38,878 nucleotides of DNA from Pseudomonadota bacterium (GCA_021785035.1 JAJYGP010000017.1:1-38878); one strand, 5' to 3'; shown: positions 15,544-25,149, counted from the first letter of the stretch. Made by a program: numbers and translations. Notes: generated by a model from the sequence alone, not told the origin.

Positions 15544-16617
15544 ATGGCCATCATCCCCATTCGACGTGACGACATCCCCACGCGAGCGGCGCGACTGCCC
15601 GCGGAATGGGAGCCGCAATCCGGGGTCATGTTGACCTGGCCCCACGCCTTCGGCGATTGGGCACCCCGCTTGGCTGAGGCCGATCAGACCTTCGCCCTCA
15701 TAGGAGCGGCGATCAGTCGCCATGAGCGCCTCCTTATCGCCGCTCACGACCCCGAGCACAAAGCCCGCATCGTGGAACTGCTTCGATGCGCCGAGGCTGA
15801 CCTGACCCGGGTGCGCATTGAGACGGTCTTGTCGGACGACGTATTTGTCCGGGACCATGGACCAATAACGGTTGAAACTTCGGCAGGACCGGTCCTACTC
15901 GATTTCCGCTTCAATGGCTGGGGCGGAAAATACCTGCACAGCCAGGACAACGCCCTAAGCGCCGGCTGGCGCGACCTCGGCGCCTTTGGCACCACAGCCT
16001 TCGAAACTATCGATCTTGTCTTAGAGGGAGGCAGTATCGAAACCGATGGCCAAGGCACATTGCTTTTGACGACGAGCTGCCTGCTATCGCCCTCCCGCAA
16101 CCCGAAACTGACGCGCCCAGACCTCGAGCAGACCTTAAAACGGACTTTGGGCTGCGATCGCCTTCTCTGGCTCCAACACGGATATCTTGCAGGGGACGAT
16201 ACCGACGGACACATCGATACCTTGGCGCGCTTTTGCGATCCGGACACCATCGCCTACTGCGCCTGCCCGTCTCCCGAGGACGAACACTATCAGGAGCTCA
16301 AAGCCATGGAGACCGAGCTTCAAAACCTTGTGACTGCCAATGGACGCCCCTATCGGCTTGTCCCCCTGCCCTGGCCATCCGCGAAGCTCGACGCCGGGGG
16401 CGAACGGATGCCGGCGACCTATGCCAACTTCCTCATTCTCAACGACGCCGTCCTTGTACCCACCTATGATGACCGTCGTGATGATGAGGCACTAGCGACA
16501 TTGGCGCGCTGCTTCCCCCACCGTGAAATAGTCGGCATACCGTGTCTGTCTCTCATTGCCCAGCATGGGAGCCTTCATTGCGCGACCATGCAATTACCGC
16601 ACGGAGTGCTTCTATGA
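15544..16617 (+). CDS. aguA: Agmatine deiminase
   Basis: Hydrolyses agmatine to N-carbamoylputrescine and ammonia, the first step of the plant-like route to putrescine. It has 357 residues and belongs to the peptidyl-arginine-deiminase fold. Family blocks are RLPAEWEPQSGVMLTWPH, VFVRDHGPITV, FRFNGWGGKY, the catalytic-histidine region DDTDGHIDTLARF, and the nucleophile Cys346 in HGSLHCATMQLP near the C-terminus. AGGA lies 8 nt before the ATG. The stop overlaps the aguB start as ATGA, so the two are translated together. Confidence 0.93.
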   Translation: MAIIPIRRDDIPTRAARLPAEWEPQSGVMLTWPHAFGDWAPRLAEADQTFALIGAAISRHERLLIAAHDPEHKARIVELLRCAEADLTRVRIETVLSDDVFVRDHGPITVETSAGPVLLDFRFNGWGGKYLHSQDNALSAGWRDLGAFGTTAFETIDLVLEGGSIETDGQGTLLLTTSCLLSPSRNPKLTRPDLEQTLKRTLGCDRLLWLQHGYLAGDDTDGHIDTLARFCDPDTIAYCACPSPEDEHYQELKAMETELQNLVTANGRPYRLVPLPWPSAKLDAGGERMPATYANFLILNDAVLVPTYDDRRDDEALATLARCFPHREIVGIPCLSLIAQHGSLHCATMQLPHGVLL

Positions 16618-17492
16618 CACTCACCGTAGCCTTGATTCAGCATGCCGGTTTAGGGCCATCTTCGGAGGTCTTCGCGCGCATCGAGGCCGGCTTACGACGC
16701 GCACGGGCCGGAGGCGCCAAACTCGCCCTCCTACAAGAACTGCATAACGGGCCGTACTTCTGCCAGACCGAAGACCAAGCGGCCTTTGCCAACGCCGAAC
16801 CCATCCCTGGCCCGACTACCGAGCGACTCTCTGGATTGGCCGCAGAGCTTTCGCTTGTGATCGTAGCTTCGCTGTTCGAACGTCGCGCTCCCGGCCTTTA
16901 TCATAATACCGCGGTTGTGTTTGAAAAAGACGGTGGGCTCGTCGGAAGTTACCGAAAAATGCATATCCCAGACGACCCAGGCTTTTATGAAAAATATTAC
17001 TTCACTCCGGGAGATAACGGTTTTTCACCCATTAAAACCAGTGTCGGACGCTTGGGCGTGATGGTCTGCTGGGACCAATGGTATCCCGAGGCCGCCCGGC
17101 TCATGACGCTTGCCGGCGCCGATATACTGCTCTACCCCACTGCCATTGGCTTCGATCCACGTGATGACGTCTCCGAACAACAACGGCAAAAAGAGGCCTG
17201 GGAACTCGTGCAACGTGGGCATGCCGTTGCAAACGGCATCCCCATCCTCGCCAGTAACCGCTGCGGTTTGGAACCCGACCCGAGCGGCGTTACGGCGGGC
17301 ATTGCCTTCTGGGGCGGGAGCTTTGTCTGCGGCCCGCAAGGCGAATGGCTTGCGCGTGCCGGTAGCGACCCGGAAGTCCTTTTAACCGAGATCGACTTCA
17401 CGCGCACCGAGACCGTGCGCCAAATCTGGCCGTTTCTTCGCGACCGACGCATCGACGCCTACTCAGACCTTCTTAAGCGTTATCGCGATTGA
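16614..17492 (+). CDS. aguB: N-carbamoylputrescine amidase
   Basis: Nitrilase-superfamily amidase converting N-carbamoylputrescine to putrescine, CO2 and ammonia, completing the pathway begun by AguA. It has 292 residues. The catalytic triad is Glu42 (LLQELHNGPYF), Lys115 (YRKMHIPDDPGF) and Cys152 (VMVCWDQWYPEAAR). The NGPYF and DDPGFYEKYYFTPGD segments are typical of the putrescine enzyme. The start overlaps the aguA stop (ATGA at 16614). The stop TGA shares a base with the next ATG (TGATG at 17490), so three proteins are translationally linked. Confidence 0.94.
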   Translation: MTLTVALIQHAGLGPSSEVFARIEAGLRRARAGGAKLALLQELHNGPYFCQTEDQAAFANAEPIPGPTTERLSGLAAELSLVIVASLFERRAPGLYHNTAVVFEKDGGLVGSYRKMHIPDDPGFYEKYYFTPGDNGFSPIKTSVGRLGVMVCWDQWYPEAARLMTLAGADILLYPTAIGFDPRDDVSEQQRQKEAWELVQRGHAVANGIPILASNRCGLEPDPSGVTAGIAFWGGSFVCGPQGEWLARAGSDPEVLLTEIDFTRTETVRQIWPFLRDRRIDAYSDLLKRYRD

Positions 17493-18769
17493 TGACCCCG
17501 AGCCTAAACGCCGCAAGCGGCGCCCTTCTCGAGCGCATCCTCCGAGAATCGGCCGCGGCCGATACCGTCATGGATCGCTTCTTTCGCAGCGAGCCCAGGC
17601 TCGGATCCAAAGACCGGGGCATCATCGCCGAAACCGTATATGGGTGTTTGCGGCACTATCGTCTACTTTCCGCACTCGCCCAGAGCACCGACCCATCCCT
17701 GATCGTTGCGGCGTTTTTGGCGCGTTACAGCGGCTATCATGCCCGGCAATTGAAGGAACTTGGCGTCGTGCATGCCGAGGCCCTGGTAGCGGCCACGTAT
17801 GCATCCCATCCCTCCTGGTCTTTTGGGATCACAGCAAGCCTTCCCGATTGGCTTGCCAATCGATTCCAACATGAGCTCCCAGAGCCCGAAGCGCAGGCCC
17901 TTGGTGCCTCGCTCCTCCACTCCGCGCCGCTTGATGTCCGCGTCAACACGCGCAAAATCGACCGCGAGAACTTACGCGCGGCCCTGCTCGCGGGCGGTCA
18001 CGAACTGACCCCAACACCCTTCTCCCCTTGGGGCCTGCGCCGCGCCTGGCGCGCACCGCTCTTCCAGACCCCCGAGTTCAAGGCCGGTCACTTCGAGGTC
18101 CAAGACGAAGGCAGCCAATTGATAGCCCCGCTTCTTGAGCCCCGACGCGGCGAACGGATCGTAGATTACTGCGCAGGGGCCGGCGGTAAGACCTTGCACC
18201 TGGGTGCCCTTATGAGCAACGGCGGCACCCTCTATGCCTGCGATACCTCACAGAAGCGTCTTGATCGCTTAAAGGAGCGCGTGGTCCGCGCCGGTCTCGA
18301 CAACGTTCGTATTTTTACCATCAGCGGCGGCACAGACACGAAGATAAAGCGGCTGCACGGGAAGATCGACCGGGTGCTGGTCGACGCCCCTTGCAGCGGA
18401 ACCGGTACCTTGCGGCGCAGTCCCGACGCGAAGTGGCGGCTTACTGAAGATCGAGTCCATCAATTGGCGCAAGAGGCCCTGCAAATCTTGATTCACGCAA
18501 GCCGTTTAGTGCGACCCGGTGGCCGCCTCGTGTATGCCACCTGCAGCTTGCTTAAAGAAGAGAACGAGGACGTCATTCGAGAATTCTTAGCGCAGACACC
18601 GTCTTTTAAGGCGCTTGCCACTGGGGACATCTTAAGGCGCCGAGGTATAGACCTTGGCCCATCGACACCCGATCAGGCCCTGCGGCTTTGGCCTCATATC
18701 CATGGCACCGACGGATTCTTTGCGCAGGCCCTCGAAAGACGGCTTGAGCCAGAAGGGGTCACAGCTTAG
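17492..18769 (+). CDS. RsmB/NOP-family RNA cytosine-5 methyltransferase
   Basis: A 425-residue SAM-dependent m5C RNA methyltransferase. The N-terminus (about 1-150) has the NusB-like layout of RsmB (DRFFRSEPRLGSKDRGIIAE). The SAM domain shows VDYCAGAGGKTLHLG (motif I) and DAPCSGTGTLRRSPDAKW at about 298. The catalytic cysteine is Cys351 in YATCSLLKEEN. E. coli RsmB methylates C967 of 16S rRNA; the same substrate is possible here, but the family has several members, so no symbol is assigned. There is no Shine-Dalgarno, and translation probably depends on coupling to aguB through TGATG. The link to polyamine genes may be only transcriptional. Confidence 0.88.
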   Translation: MTPSLNAASGALLERILRESAAADTVMDRFFRSEPRLGSKDRGIIAETVYGCLRHYRLLSALAQSTDPSLIVAAFLARYSGYHARQLKELGVVHAEALVAATYASHPSWSFGITASLPDWLANRFQHELPEPEAQALGASLLHSAPLDVRVNTRKIDRENLRAALLAGGHELTPTPFSPWGLRRAWRAPLFQTPEFKAGHFEVQDEGSQLIAPLLEPRRGERIVDYCAGAGGKTLHLGALMSNGGTLYACDTSQKRLDRLKERVVRAGLDNVRIFTISGGTDTKIKRLHGKIDRVLVDAPCSGTGTLRRSPDAKWRLTEDRVHQLAQEALQILIHASRLVRPGGRLVYATCSLLKEENEDVIREFLAQTPSFKALATGDILRRRGIDLGPSTPDQALRLWPHIHGTDGFFAQALERRLEPEGVTA

Positions 18770-18794
18770 GCAAAAATCAGCTGACCGAGTCCCA

Positions 18795-19277
18795 TCAATC
18801 GCCGAGGAGGGCAATCTCGGCCTCACGCCGCGCCACAAGGCCCGGCAACACCCGGCCGCCCGCATAGACCCAACGCCGCAATTCGTAGGCCACGACCTCC
18901 CAGTGTTCGGAATTGACTCGCTGCCTTAAGGTACTTTGGGCGAGCCGCGCGGCGCCCATATTGAATGTGAAATCCACAAGCGCCGCGAGCCGCCCGGGAG
19001 GCCCGTCGGCCACGGCCGGACACAAGGTCAAGACGGCCGTGAGGGCCTGTTCCAGATCGGCCTGAAGATAAGCCCGGGCCTCAGCCTGTGTAATGGGGGG
19101 ATGGTCTGGGTCACAGCGGTGTCCATAGCCTATAGTCCAATAGCCTCCTGGGCAGCGATAAGGATGAGCACGCGTTCCGCCGTCAGCCCCATGCACAGCC
19201 TGGAATCCCTCGAACCGACGGGCAAGTTCCACGGCAGCCTCCGGGACTTTAAGACCGCGCATCATAGCCCTTGCCAT
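18795..19277 (-). CDS. GH24 (phage-type) lysozyme
   Basis: About 160 residues of the T4/P22-type lysozyme family (glycoside hydrolase 24), which cuts the MurNAc-GlcNAc bond. The catalytic glutamate is in ARRFEGFQ. The substrate segment HPYRCPGGYWTIGYGH contains the conserved threonine; Cys stands where T4 has Asp20, as in a number of endolysins. LVDFTFNMGAARLAQSTL and RRWVYAGGRVLPGLVARR are the C-terminal family blocks. There is no signal peptide, and no holin or other phage gene nearby. ATG 19277 (GAAG 5 nt upstream) is the working start. ATGs at 19265/19262 and a GTG at 19343 are alternatives. Confidence 0.88.
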   Translation of the reverse strand: MARAMMRGLKVPEAAVELARRFEGFQAVHGADGGTRAHPYRCPGGYWTIGYGHRCDPDHPPITQAEARAYLQADLEQALTAVLTLCPAVADGPPGRLAALVDFTFNMGAARLAQSTLRQRVNSEHWEVVAYELRRWVYAGGRVLPGLVARREAEIALLGD

Positions 19278-19343
19278 TGGACTTCGAAGACCTGGGTATC
19301 GGCAATAGACCACGCCAAATGCCGGTTGCGCAGCCCGCTGCAC

Positions 19344-19667
19344 GCCTCCAATGCCCCGGTGTTTATGGTGCCGGCCTTCATAGACGCCTTTCCTGTTCTA
19401 TATGACCTTCGGCGCCAACCCCGACGGAGCGCCATCCCGCCCCCTTACCTTAGGTTTTCGCATCCCGAGAGGCCGGGCGCAAAGAGAATCGTACGTCGAC
19501 ACCCCCGCCCAAACAACCTCAAGCGCCCCCGTCAACATCCCGAACCATCGGTCGAGAGCCGGGGCAATATCTGGCGCTCGCCCCAATTTCCAATCCTGGG
19601 TAGGCTGCAATTGCGGGACTTGTTAGAATGGCGGCGCTTCGGCCTTTGGCGCCTTTAAGGACCCGTC
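19344..19667. other. Intergenic region between the lysozyme and DAHP-synthase-like genes
   Basis: No recognised gene. On the minus strand a 39-codon ORF (19262-19381, AAAGG 5 nt before its ATG) runs into the lysozyme start region. Its stop TGA overlaps the ATGATG at 19265-19260, so it could be a coupled leader; its peptide is not recognised. The plus-strand promoter for the next gene lies at the right end. Confidence 0.35.
19621..19629 (+). promoter_or_regulatory. Extended -10 promoter of the DAHP-synthase-like gene
   Basis: TGTTAGAAT (TGn plus TAGAAT) lies 38 bp before ATG 19668. The gene's own ribosome-binding site AAGGA is at 19657-19661, 6 nt before the ATG. No -35 box is evident. Confidence 0.5.
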
Positions 19668-20795
19668 ATGATTGTCGTACTCAAGCCCCATATCACAAGA
19701 GACAGCGCCGTATTCCAAGAGCTGATGGCCTTTCTCTCCCAAAAGCCCGGCATCACCCTCCGCGTCCATGAAGAAGTGGGCGCCATAATGACGCTCACGG
19801 AGGTGTATCTCATTGGTGACACGAGCGCCCTAGACAAGCACGAGATAGAGACCTTGCCTGGAGTTGAGCGCGTAGTCCGGATAGAGGAAGAGTACCGAAT
19901 ATTGGGTCGCCACCACGACGATAAGCGTCCCACGGGCTTTGCCTACAATGGGGTCCAGTTTGCGCAAGACACCCTGCACGTCTTCGCCGGGCTCTGTGCC
20001 GTGGATACCCCCCAGCATGTCGAAGAAATGATGAAGGCTCTCGCCGCCCACGGCCAGGTCTGTACGCGCATGGGGGCCTACAAGCCGCGCACCAACCCCT
20101 ACTCCTTCCAAGGTCACGGCGCCTCATGCCTACCCTGGGTGTTTGATTTGGCCGGCAAATATGGCATTCGCGTAATCGCGATGGAGATCACTCACGACTC
20201 GCACTTAGACGAGATCCGCGAAGCGCTGGAAAAGACCGGCTCGCCTACCGGGGTCATGCTGCAGATCGGCACGCGCAATACCCAGAACTTCGAGCTTCTA
20301 AAAATCGTCGGTCGGCAACATCAGTTTCCGGTCCTCTTGAAACGCGGTTTTGGAATTACGCTTGAGGAATCGCTCAACGCCGCCGAATACATCGCAAGCG
20401 AGGGCAACCGCAATGTCATTTTCGGTTTACGGGGCATGAAGACCAACATGGGCGACCCACATCGCAACTTCGTCGATTTCGCCCATGTGCCCGTCGTGAA
20501 GCGCTTGACTCGCATGCCGGTCTGTATCGATCCGTCCCATTCGGTCGGGTCACGCGACCGTGGTCCAGACGGGATACTGGACATTCAGCAGGTGACGGCC
20601 CAAGCGGTTGTCGCCGGAGCCAATATGGTTCTTGTCGACTTCCATCCGCACCCGCAAAAAGCCTTGGTCGACGGTCCCCAGGCTTTACTGCTAAGCGAGC
20701 TCCGGTATTTCTTGGACGATATAGCGATCGCGCGCGACGCCTACATACGCCGAGCCGCCGTCGCCGCCGACTTCCTGAAGCATCACGCGTCCTAA
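19668..20795 (+). CDS. DAHP synthase type I-beta-like protein
   Basis: A 375-residue protein with the two-part layout of Thermotoga-type 3-deoxy-7-phosphoheptulonate synthase: an N-terminal ferredoxin-like domain (MIVVLKPHITRD, about 1-85) and a TIM-barrel aldolase domain. The shared barrel motifs are MGAYKPRTNPYSFQG, MLQIGTRNTQNFELL, LLKRGFGITLEE and CIDPSHSVGSRDRG, ending in VDFHPHPQKALVDG. Two normally invariant pieces differ: AGPCSVE is AGLCAVD (the metal Cys is kept), and CERGIRT is FGLRGMKT, losing the Glu. It is either a variant DAHP synthase or a paralogue with another phosphosugar/PEP-type reaction. It is monocistronic, with a clear promoter and AAGGA. Confidence 0.78.
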   Translation: MIVVLKPHITRDSAVFQELMAFLSQKPGITLRVHEEVGAIMTLTEVYLIGDTSALDKHEIETLPGVERVVRIEEEYRILGRHHDDKRPTGFAYNGVQFAQDTLHVFAGLCAVDTPQHVEEMMKALAAHGQVCTRMGAYKPRTNPYSFQGHGASCLPWVFDLAGKYGIRVIAMEITHDSHLDEIREALEKTGSPTGVMLQIGTRNTQNFELLKIVGRQHQFPVLLKRGFGITLEESLNAAEYIASEGNRNVIFGLRGMKTNMGDPHRNFVDFAHVPVVKRLTRMPVCIDPSHSVGSRDRGPDGILDIQQVTAQAVVAGANMVLVDFHPHPQKALVDGPQALLLSELRYFLDDIAIARDAYIRRAAVAADFLKHHAS

Positions 20796-20895
20796 GGTCG
20801 TCTGCAAAACACTGGGGCCAAGAACGATGCACCGATCGAAGCGTGGCGCTTCGACGGGCTTCCCAGCGCCCGTCATTGGGGGCTACGCCGAGACA

Positions 20896-22236
20896 TCAAA
20901 AGATATCGCTCCCCGCGCCGTAAAGTTTGCGATGCCCAGTCGTGAGGGCGTACCCGTAGTCGAGACGTAGCGTCACGTGCACGAAAGCATTCAAGGTATA
21001 GCGGAGACCGAATCCGACATCGACCCCGAGGTCACCTAGGTCGATGGCGCTGTCGCTTGCATAAGCGTTGCCGATGTCGCTAAAAATCGCCCACCGCCAA
21101 GGCTTTGAACCGAACAACGGCGCCAAATACTGGATGTTCGCTAGCGCCATGGCCTTGCCCGCTAGGCTATCGTAGGCGTAGCCGCGCATGGTATCGGCCC
21201 CACCTAAAAAGTAGACATTATTGTGATAACCGTTCGATAAACCAAGCTCGAGCCGCACGTCCAACTCGTGACGCGGCGCCCCCATGGGTATATAGGCCTC
21301 GTAAAACAATTGGCTTGCCGACTGATCATGCTGAGAGCCAAGCGCCCGTAGACCAAGCGCCCAATTGTAGCCAAAAGCCTGTCCTGAGCGGCTGTAAATA
21401 TGATTATGGACGCGGGAATAGCCAATGAATCCCGTGACATCGATCCGCCTAAGGTTGGAGTAATACGGAGGAGTTCCCGACAGAAGACCGTAGTCCGTCT
21501 GCTCCGAACTCATACCCAGCCCCACTTGCCAGCCAGTACTGGGCTGATTGCGCCGCAGGAATCGCGATACAGTGAAGGCGGCGGCCGTGCTTTGGTAGTT
21601 ATAGTAGGCCTGCCCCGGACCATTGATAAGAAAATTATCGGGGCTTACGTCACGACTAAAACTTGCACTAAAGCTATAGGGCGTTCCGGCGATACGCGGG
21701 TAATTGTAATCCAGGGAACCGCTGCGGACCGTGCTACCATTGAACGTGTGAGTTGTTTGGTAGACGATGTCGAGATACTCGTTTAGGCCCGCAATATTGT
21801 CCCAGCGCAGCTCCCCCCCGTAGCTTATGTCCCCGTTGGCGTCCCGACTGAGACGCGGGATCGGCAAAATATAGTAACGTTCCCGCACAATAATCGTCAG
21901 GATGTCACCGCCGGGCACAGGTTTGAGTTGCGTGCGAACGCTTTGGAACAGATCGAGGTTCAGTATCGCCTGGCGGGATCTTGCAATCAGCCGAGCGTTT
22001 ACCGGATCACCCACATGTATCCACATCTGCTGGCGCAATATGGACGCGCGCGTGACTTTGTTTCCCATGAACCGAATCGCCACGATGCGAGCGTGCGCAA
22101 CACGCCCCTTAGCTGCGGCTCGAGACGCGTGTGCCTTCGCAGCGGCCCAAGCCGCCTGGGCGGCAAGACCGGCGCACAAGACCATAAGAAACCGGGCCGC
22201 CACCACCCAGAGTCCTCGATTTGTCGTCCATGACAC
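20896..22236 (-). CDS. Omp85/BamA-TamA family outer-membrane barrel with one POTRA domain
   Basis: A 446-residue outer-membrane protein. It starts at GTG 22236 (GGGATA upstream) with a signal peptide (WVVAARFLMVLCAGLAAQA). One POTRA domain (about 45-115: ARIVAIRFMGNKVTRASILR, then LNLDLFQSVRTQL, VRERYYILPIP) precedes a 16-stranded-type barrel. The strand-6 loop signature of Omp85 proteins is LGGADTMRGYAYDS, and the C-terminal residue is Phe, as required for Bam recognition. BamA has five POTRA domains and TamA three, so this is a minimal member whose cargo (protein insertion or secretion) is unknown. It is the last gene of a minus-strand run after gltA, separated by 30 bp. Confidence 0.85.
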   Translation of the reverse strand: MSWTTNRGLWVVAARFLMVLCAGLAAQAAWAAAKAHASRAAAKGRVAHARIVAIRFMGNKVTRASILRQQMWIHVGDPVNARLIARSRQAILNLDLFQSVRTQLKPVPGGDILTIIVRERYYILPIPRLSRDANGDISYGGELRWDNIAGLNEYLDIVYQTTHTFNGSTVRSGSLDYNYPRIAGTPYSFSASFSRDVSPDNFLINGPGQAYYNYQSTAAAFTVSRFLRRNQPSTGWQVGLGMSSEQTDYGLLSGTPPYYSNLRRIDVTGFIGYSRVHNHIYSRSGQAFGYNWALGLRALGSQHDQSASQLFYEAYIPMGAPRHELDVRLELGLSNGYHNNVYFLGGADTMRGYAYDSLAGKAMALANIQYLAPLFGSKPWRWAIFSDIGNAYASDSAIDLGDLGVDVGFGLRYTLNAFVHVTLRLDYGYALTTGHRKLYGAGSDIF

Positions 22237-22266
22237 TCAAGATATCCCGTGTGCGCAGGGCCCTTA

Positions 22267-23550
22267 TTAGCGGCGCGGATAGTCTCGCAAGGGTTCGCCC
22301 ACATATAACTGCCGAGGACGGTCTATGCCGTGGCCAGGATCATTGTGCAGTTCTAACCATTGGCTGACCCACCCGGCCGTCCGTGCTACGGCGAACACGG
22401 CGGTAAACATCTTCGTCGGTATCCCCATCGCGCGCAAGAGTATCCCGGAGTAGAAATCGACATTGGGGTACAACTTTCGCTCAATGAAGTACTCGTCCTT
22501 CAGTGCGATCTGCTCTAGCTCCAAGGCAACCGCCATCAGCGGGTCGTTCTCGAGCCCAAGATGAGCCAGGACCTCACGTGCCGTCTCCTGGATCACCCGC
22601 GCCCGGGGGTCGAAATTTTTGTAAAGTCGGTGCCCAAAGCCCATCAAGCGAAACGGATCACTTTTATCCTTGGCGCGCGCGATGGTTTTCGGAATATTTT
22701 CTGGGCTGCCGATTTCAATCAGCATTTTCACGACTTCCTCGTTAGCGCCCCCGTGCGCCGGTCCCCAGAGACTCGCGATGCCCGAAGCAATGCAAGCAAA
22801 GGGATTGGCACCCGATGACGCCGCCATGCGCACCGTCGAGGTAGAGGCGTTCTGTTCGTGATCGGCGTGCAAAATCAGGATTCGGTCCATAGCTCGGGCC
22901 AGAAGCGGGTCCAGCAGGAAATCCTGATTCGGCATCCCAAAAAGCATTTGGAGAAAATTGCCCGCATAATCGTATTCGTTGCGCGGGTAGCGCAAGGGGC
23001 GCCCAATACTATAGGTGTAGCTTGCGGCCGCGATGGTCGGCATCTTGGCGACCAAGCGGACAGCGGCGTTCACGCGCTGTTGCGGATCCCTTATATCCAT
23101 ATCGTCGTGATAGAACGCGGAAAGAGCCCCGACAACTCCCACCATCACCGCCATCGGATGGGCGTCGCGGCGGAAGCCGCGATAAAAACTGATGACCTGC
23201 TCATGGAGCAGATTATGTTGACATACCGAGTCCCTAAAGGTCGCCTCCTCGGCGGCCGAAGGAAGCTCACCGAACATCAGGAGATACGCGACCTCCAAAA
23301 AATGGCTTTTCTCGGCCAATTGCTCTATCGGATAGCCGCGATAGGCCAAAACCCCAGCGTCGCCATCAACGAAGGTGATGCCACTTTTGCACGAGGCGGT
23401 AGACCTATAGCCCGGGTCGTACGCCAACAGTCCGTGACGCGCATACAGGCTTTGAATGTCTACGGCCTGCGGCCCTAAGCGTCCTTCGAGCACTGGCAAA
23501 CTTCCGTCCACCGGCTCGTCCCCTATAACCGCATTAACGTATTTTGTCAC
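22267..23550 (-). CDS. gltA: Citrate synthase
   Basis: Condenses acetyl-CoA and oxaloacetate, the entry step of the TCA cycle, and pairs metabolically with the icd gene elsewhere in the window. It has 427 residues of the type II hexameric kind. Catalytic-region motifs are [47 protein letters not shown] and [15 protein letters not shown] 23550 gives [13 protein letters not shown] and has AAGGAGAGG at normal spacing, so it is preferred over the frame extension to 23595. The gene begins 10 bp after dacB, and the two are probably co-transcribed. Confidence 0.96.
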   Translation of the reverse strand: MTKYVNAVIGDEPVDGSLPVLEGRLGPQAVDIQSLYARHGLLAYDPGYRSTASCKSGITFVDGDAGVLAYRGYPIEQLAEKSHFLEVAYLLMFGELPSAAEEATFRDSVCQHNLLHEQVISFYRGFRRDAHPMAVMVGVVGALSAFYHDDMDIRDPQQRVNAAVRLVAKMPTIAAASYTYSIGRPLRYPRNEYDYAGNFLQMLFGMPNQDFLLDPLLARAMDRILILHADHEQNASTSTVRMAASSGANPFACIASGIASLWGPAHGGANEEVVKMLIEIGSPENIPKTIARAKDKSDPFRLMGFGHRLYKNFDPRARVIQETAREVLAHLGLENDPLMAVALELEQIALKDEYFIERKLYPNVDFYSGILLRAMGIPTKMFTAVFAVARTAGWVSQWLELHNDPGHGIDRPRQLYVGEPLRDYPRR

Positions 23551-23560
23551 GATCCTCTCC

Positions 23561-24982
23561 TTACTTACGGGCGTACAGCCATTTAACGACTCCATCCTCG
23601 GCCCGGAACCCCGGCTCCGTATCCGCCGCCGGGTAATTCTCCAAAACCACCACGATGTAGCGATGCCGTCCCCGCTGTAGGTAACCTGCCACAGTGTTCA
23701 CACCATTGATGGTCCCGGTTTTCCCATGAAGATGGCCTACGACCGGCGAACCAAGGAATCGGTAACGGAGGGTGCCGTCGATACCGGCAATGGGCAAGGA
23801 CGACACGTACTCCGGCATATAAGGACTATTATAGGCGTAGGCCAGGACCCGTCCTACTTCGGCAGCCGTGATACGCTCGGACCGCGAGAGCCCGACTCCA
23901 TTGCGCAGCACAAGATGCGGTAAGCTCAGGTGGTGCCGGTAAAGCCAGTCACGAATGACATGTAGACCCTTGGCGTTGGTCCCGGGCGGACCTTCTTTCG
24001 CGGCACCCAAGGTCATCACGAGCAAGCGCCCCATAACATTATTGCTATACTTATCAATACTCCGGAGCACGTCGGCCAGCGGGCGCGAATGAACCGCGTA
24101 GAGCAAGCGCGCCCCTTTCGGTCTGCGACCCATCTGAAAGCGCCCGCGAAACACCCCTCCTTGTTGGCGCCAGAGCTCCTGAAAAACCCCGAACAGATAG
24201 CGGCGATTGTCGTCGGTCACCCGATACATGTGTTGCACGCCACAAGACTGCGGGTAGGATCCGTTAAAAATCGCGAGGTTGTCGTGCGCCTCATGCTCTA
24301 TGGTGAGGCGGACACGACTCCGCCAGTAACCACAGGCGCCTGACACGAGCTGCAAATGGTTACGCACCACAAGAGTCGTGGGGTCCGGGTCCGGAATCAC
24401 CCGTAGTCGACCAGCACTCGGAACGAACCGGAAGTCCACAGCCTGAAAATTAACGAGCAAGGCTTGCGGCCGAACGTTGTAGGTGCGATCGCGCAAGCCG
24501 TCGAACGCCCCTCGCGCCTGTTTCGGGGGCGTGATGTAGTGCTCGTCTAATACCAAATTGCCAGTGATACGGCGAATACCCAAACGGCGCAAACCATGCA
24601 ACAGATTCCAAAACGATTTGGTGATGAGGTACGGGTCACCAGTACCGCGCAGGTAAAGATTTCCGTATAAAACTCCGTCTCTGATCGGGCCCGAGGCATA
24701 GGCGCCGGTCGTCCACCGATAAGCGGGACCAAGGGTATTGAGCCCAACCAGAGCCGTGACAAGCTTCATAACTGATGCCGGATCGCGCGGCGTGTGCGCA
24801 GCATATTCCAGGATCGGCCGAGGATCATGAATTTCCCGAGCATAGATGCTAATACCCCTCAAGGGGACATGCTCGCGGACAAATAAACGGACAAGGGAAG
24901 CCGGAAGATTTCCCGCCAACGCCGATCCGAAAGGAAAAACGGCGCAGACAATGCACCTTGCGATAAAGCCAAGCGTCTTCAT
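23561..24982 (-). CDS. dacB: D-alanyl-D-alanine carboxypeptidase/endopeptidase (PBP4 type)
   Basis: Periplasmic low-molecular-mass class C penicillin-binding protein, 473 residues, that trims D-Ala and cuts peptide cross-links in peptidoglycan. An N-terminal signal peptide ([23 protein letters not shown]) is visible. The three active-site motifs are SxxK at Ser70-Lys73 (DPASVMKLV), SxN in [10 protein letters not shown], and KTG in [13 protein letters not shown]. The long insertion between the first two motifs ([26 protein letters not shown]) is typical of PBP4. It is upstream of gltA on the same transcript. Confidence 0.94.
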   Translation of the reverse strand: MKTLGFIARCIVCAVFPFGSALAGNLPASLVRLFVREHVPLRGISIYAREIHDPRPILEYAAHTPRDPASVMKLVTALVGLNTLGPAYRWTTGAYASGPIRDGVLYGNLYLRGTGDPYLITKSFWNLLHGLRRLGIRRITGNLVLDEHYITPPKQARGAFDGLRDRTYNVRPQALLVNFQAVDFRFVPSAGRLRVIPDPDPTTLVVRNHLQLVSGACGYWRSRVRLTIEHEAHDNLAIFNGSYPQSCGVQHMYRVTDDNRRYLFGVFQELWRQQGGVFRGRFQMGRRPKGARLLYAVHSRPLADVLRSIDKYSNNVMGRLLVMTLGAAKEGPPGTNAKGLHVIRDWLYRHHLSLPHLVLRNGVGLSRSERITAAEVGRVLAYAYNSPYMPEYVSSLPIAGIDGTLRYRFLGSPVVGHLHGKTGTINGVNTVAGYLQRGRHRYIVVVLENYPAADTEPGFRAEDGVVKWLYARK

Positions 24983-25060
24983 AGCGACAGTATGGCGTCT
25001 TGCCCCGCCTCCTGCAAATTGCCGAAAGTTCGCCGGCTGGTGGCGGCTGCCGTTATAGCT

Positions 25061-25069
25061 TGGTATAAT
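25061..25069 (+). promoter_or_regulatory. Extended -10 promoter of the otsB transcript
   Basis: TGGTATAAT (TGn plus perfect TATAAT) lies in the dacB/otsB divergent gap and would start transcription near 25076. That gives a leader of about 255 nt before the otsB ATG, largely filled by a short ORF. Confidence 0.6.
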
Positions 25070-25149
25070 AGAACCGAGGAGACGCCAACAAAGACCCGCG
25101 ATGACGACCTACAATCGGCCTCGCGACGGCTCTCATGCAGGAGACCGCG

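Noticed and set aside
19398-19610. 70-codon minus-strand frame upstream of the lysozyme, considered as a holin
   Set aside because: It has only one weakly hydrophobic stretch, no ribosome-binding site and no known holin pattern.
20837-20853. CGAAGCG/CGCTTCG hairpin after the DAHP-synthase-like gene as a terminator
   Set aside because: The 7-bp stem is perfect, but no T-run follows on either strand.
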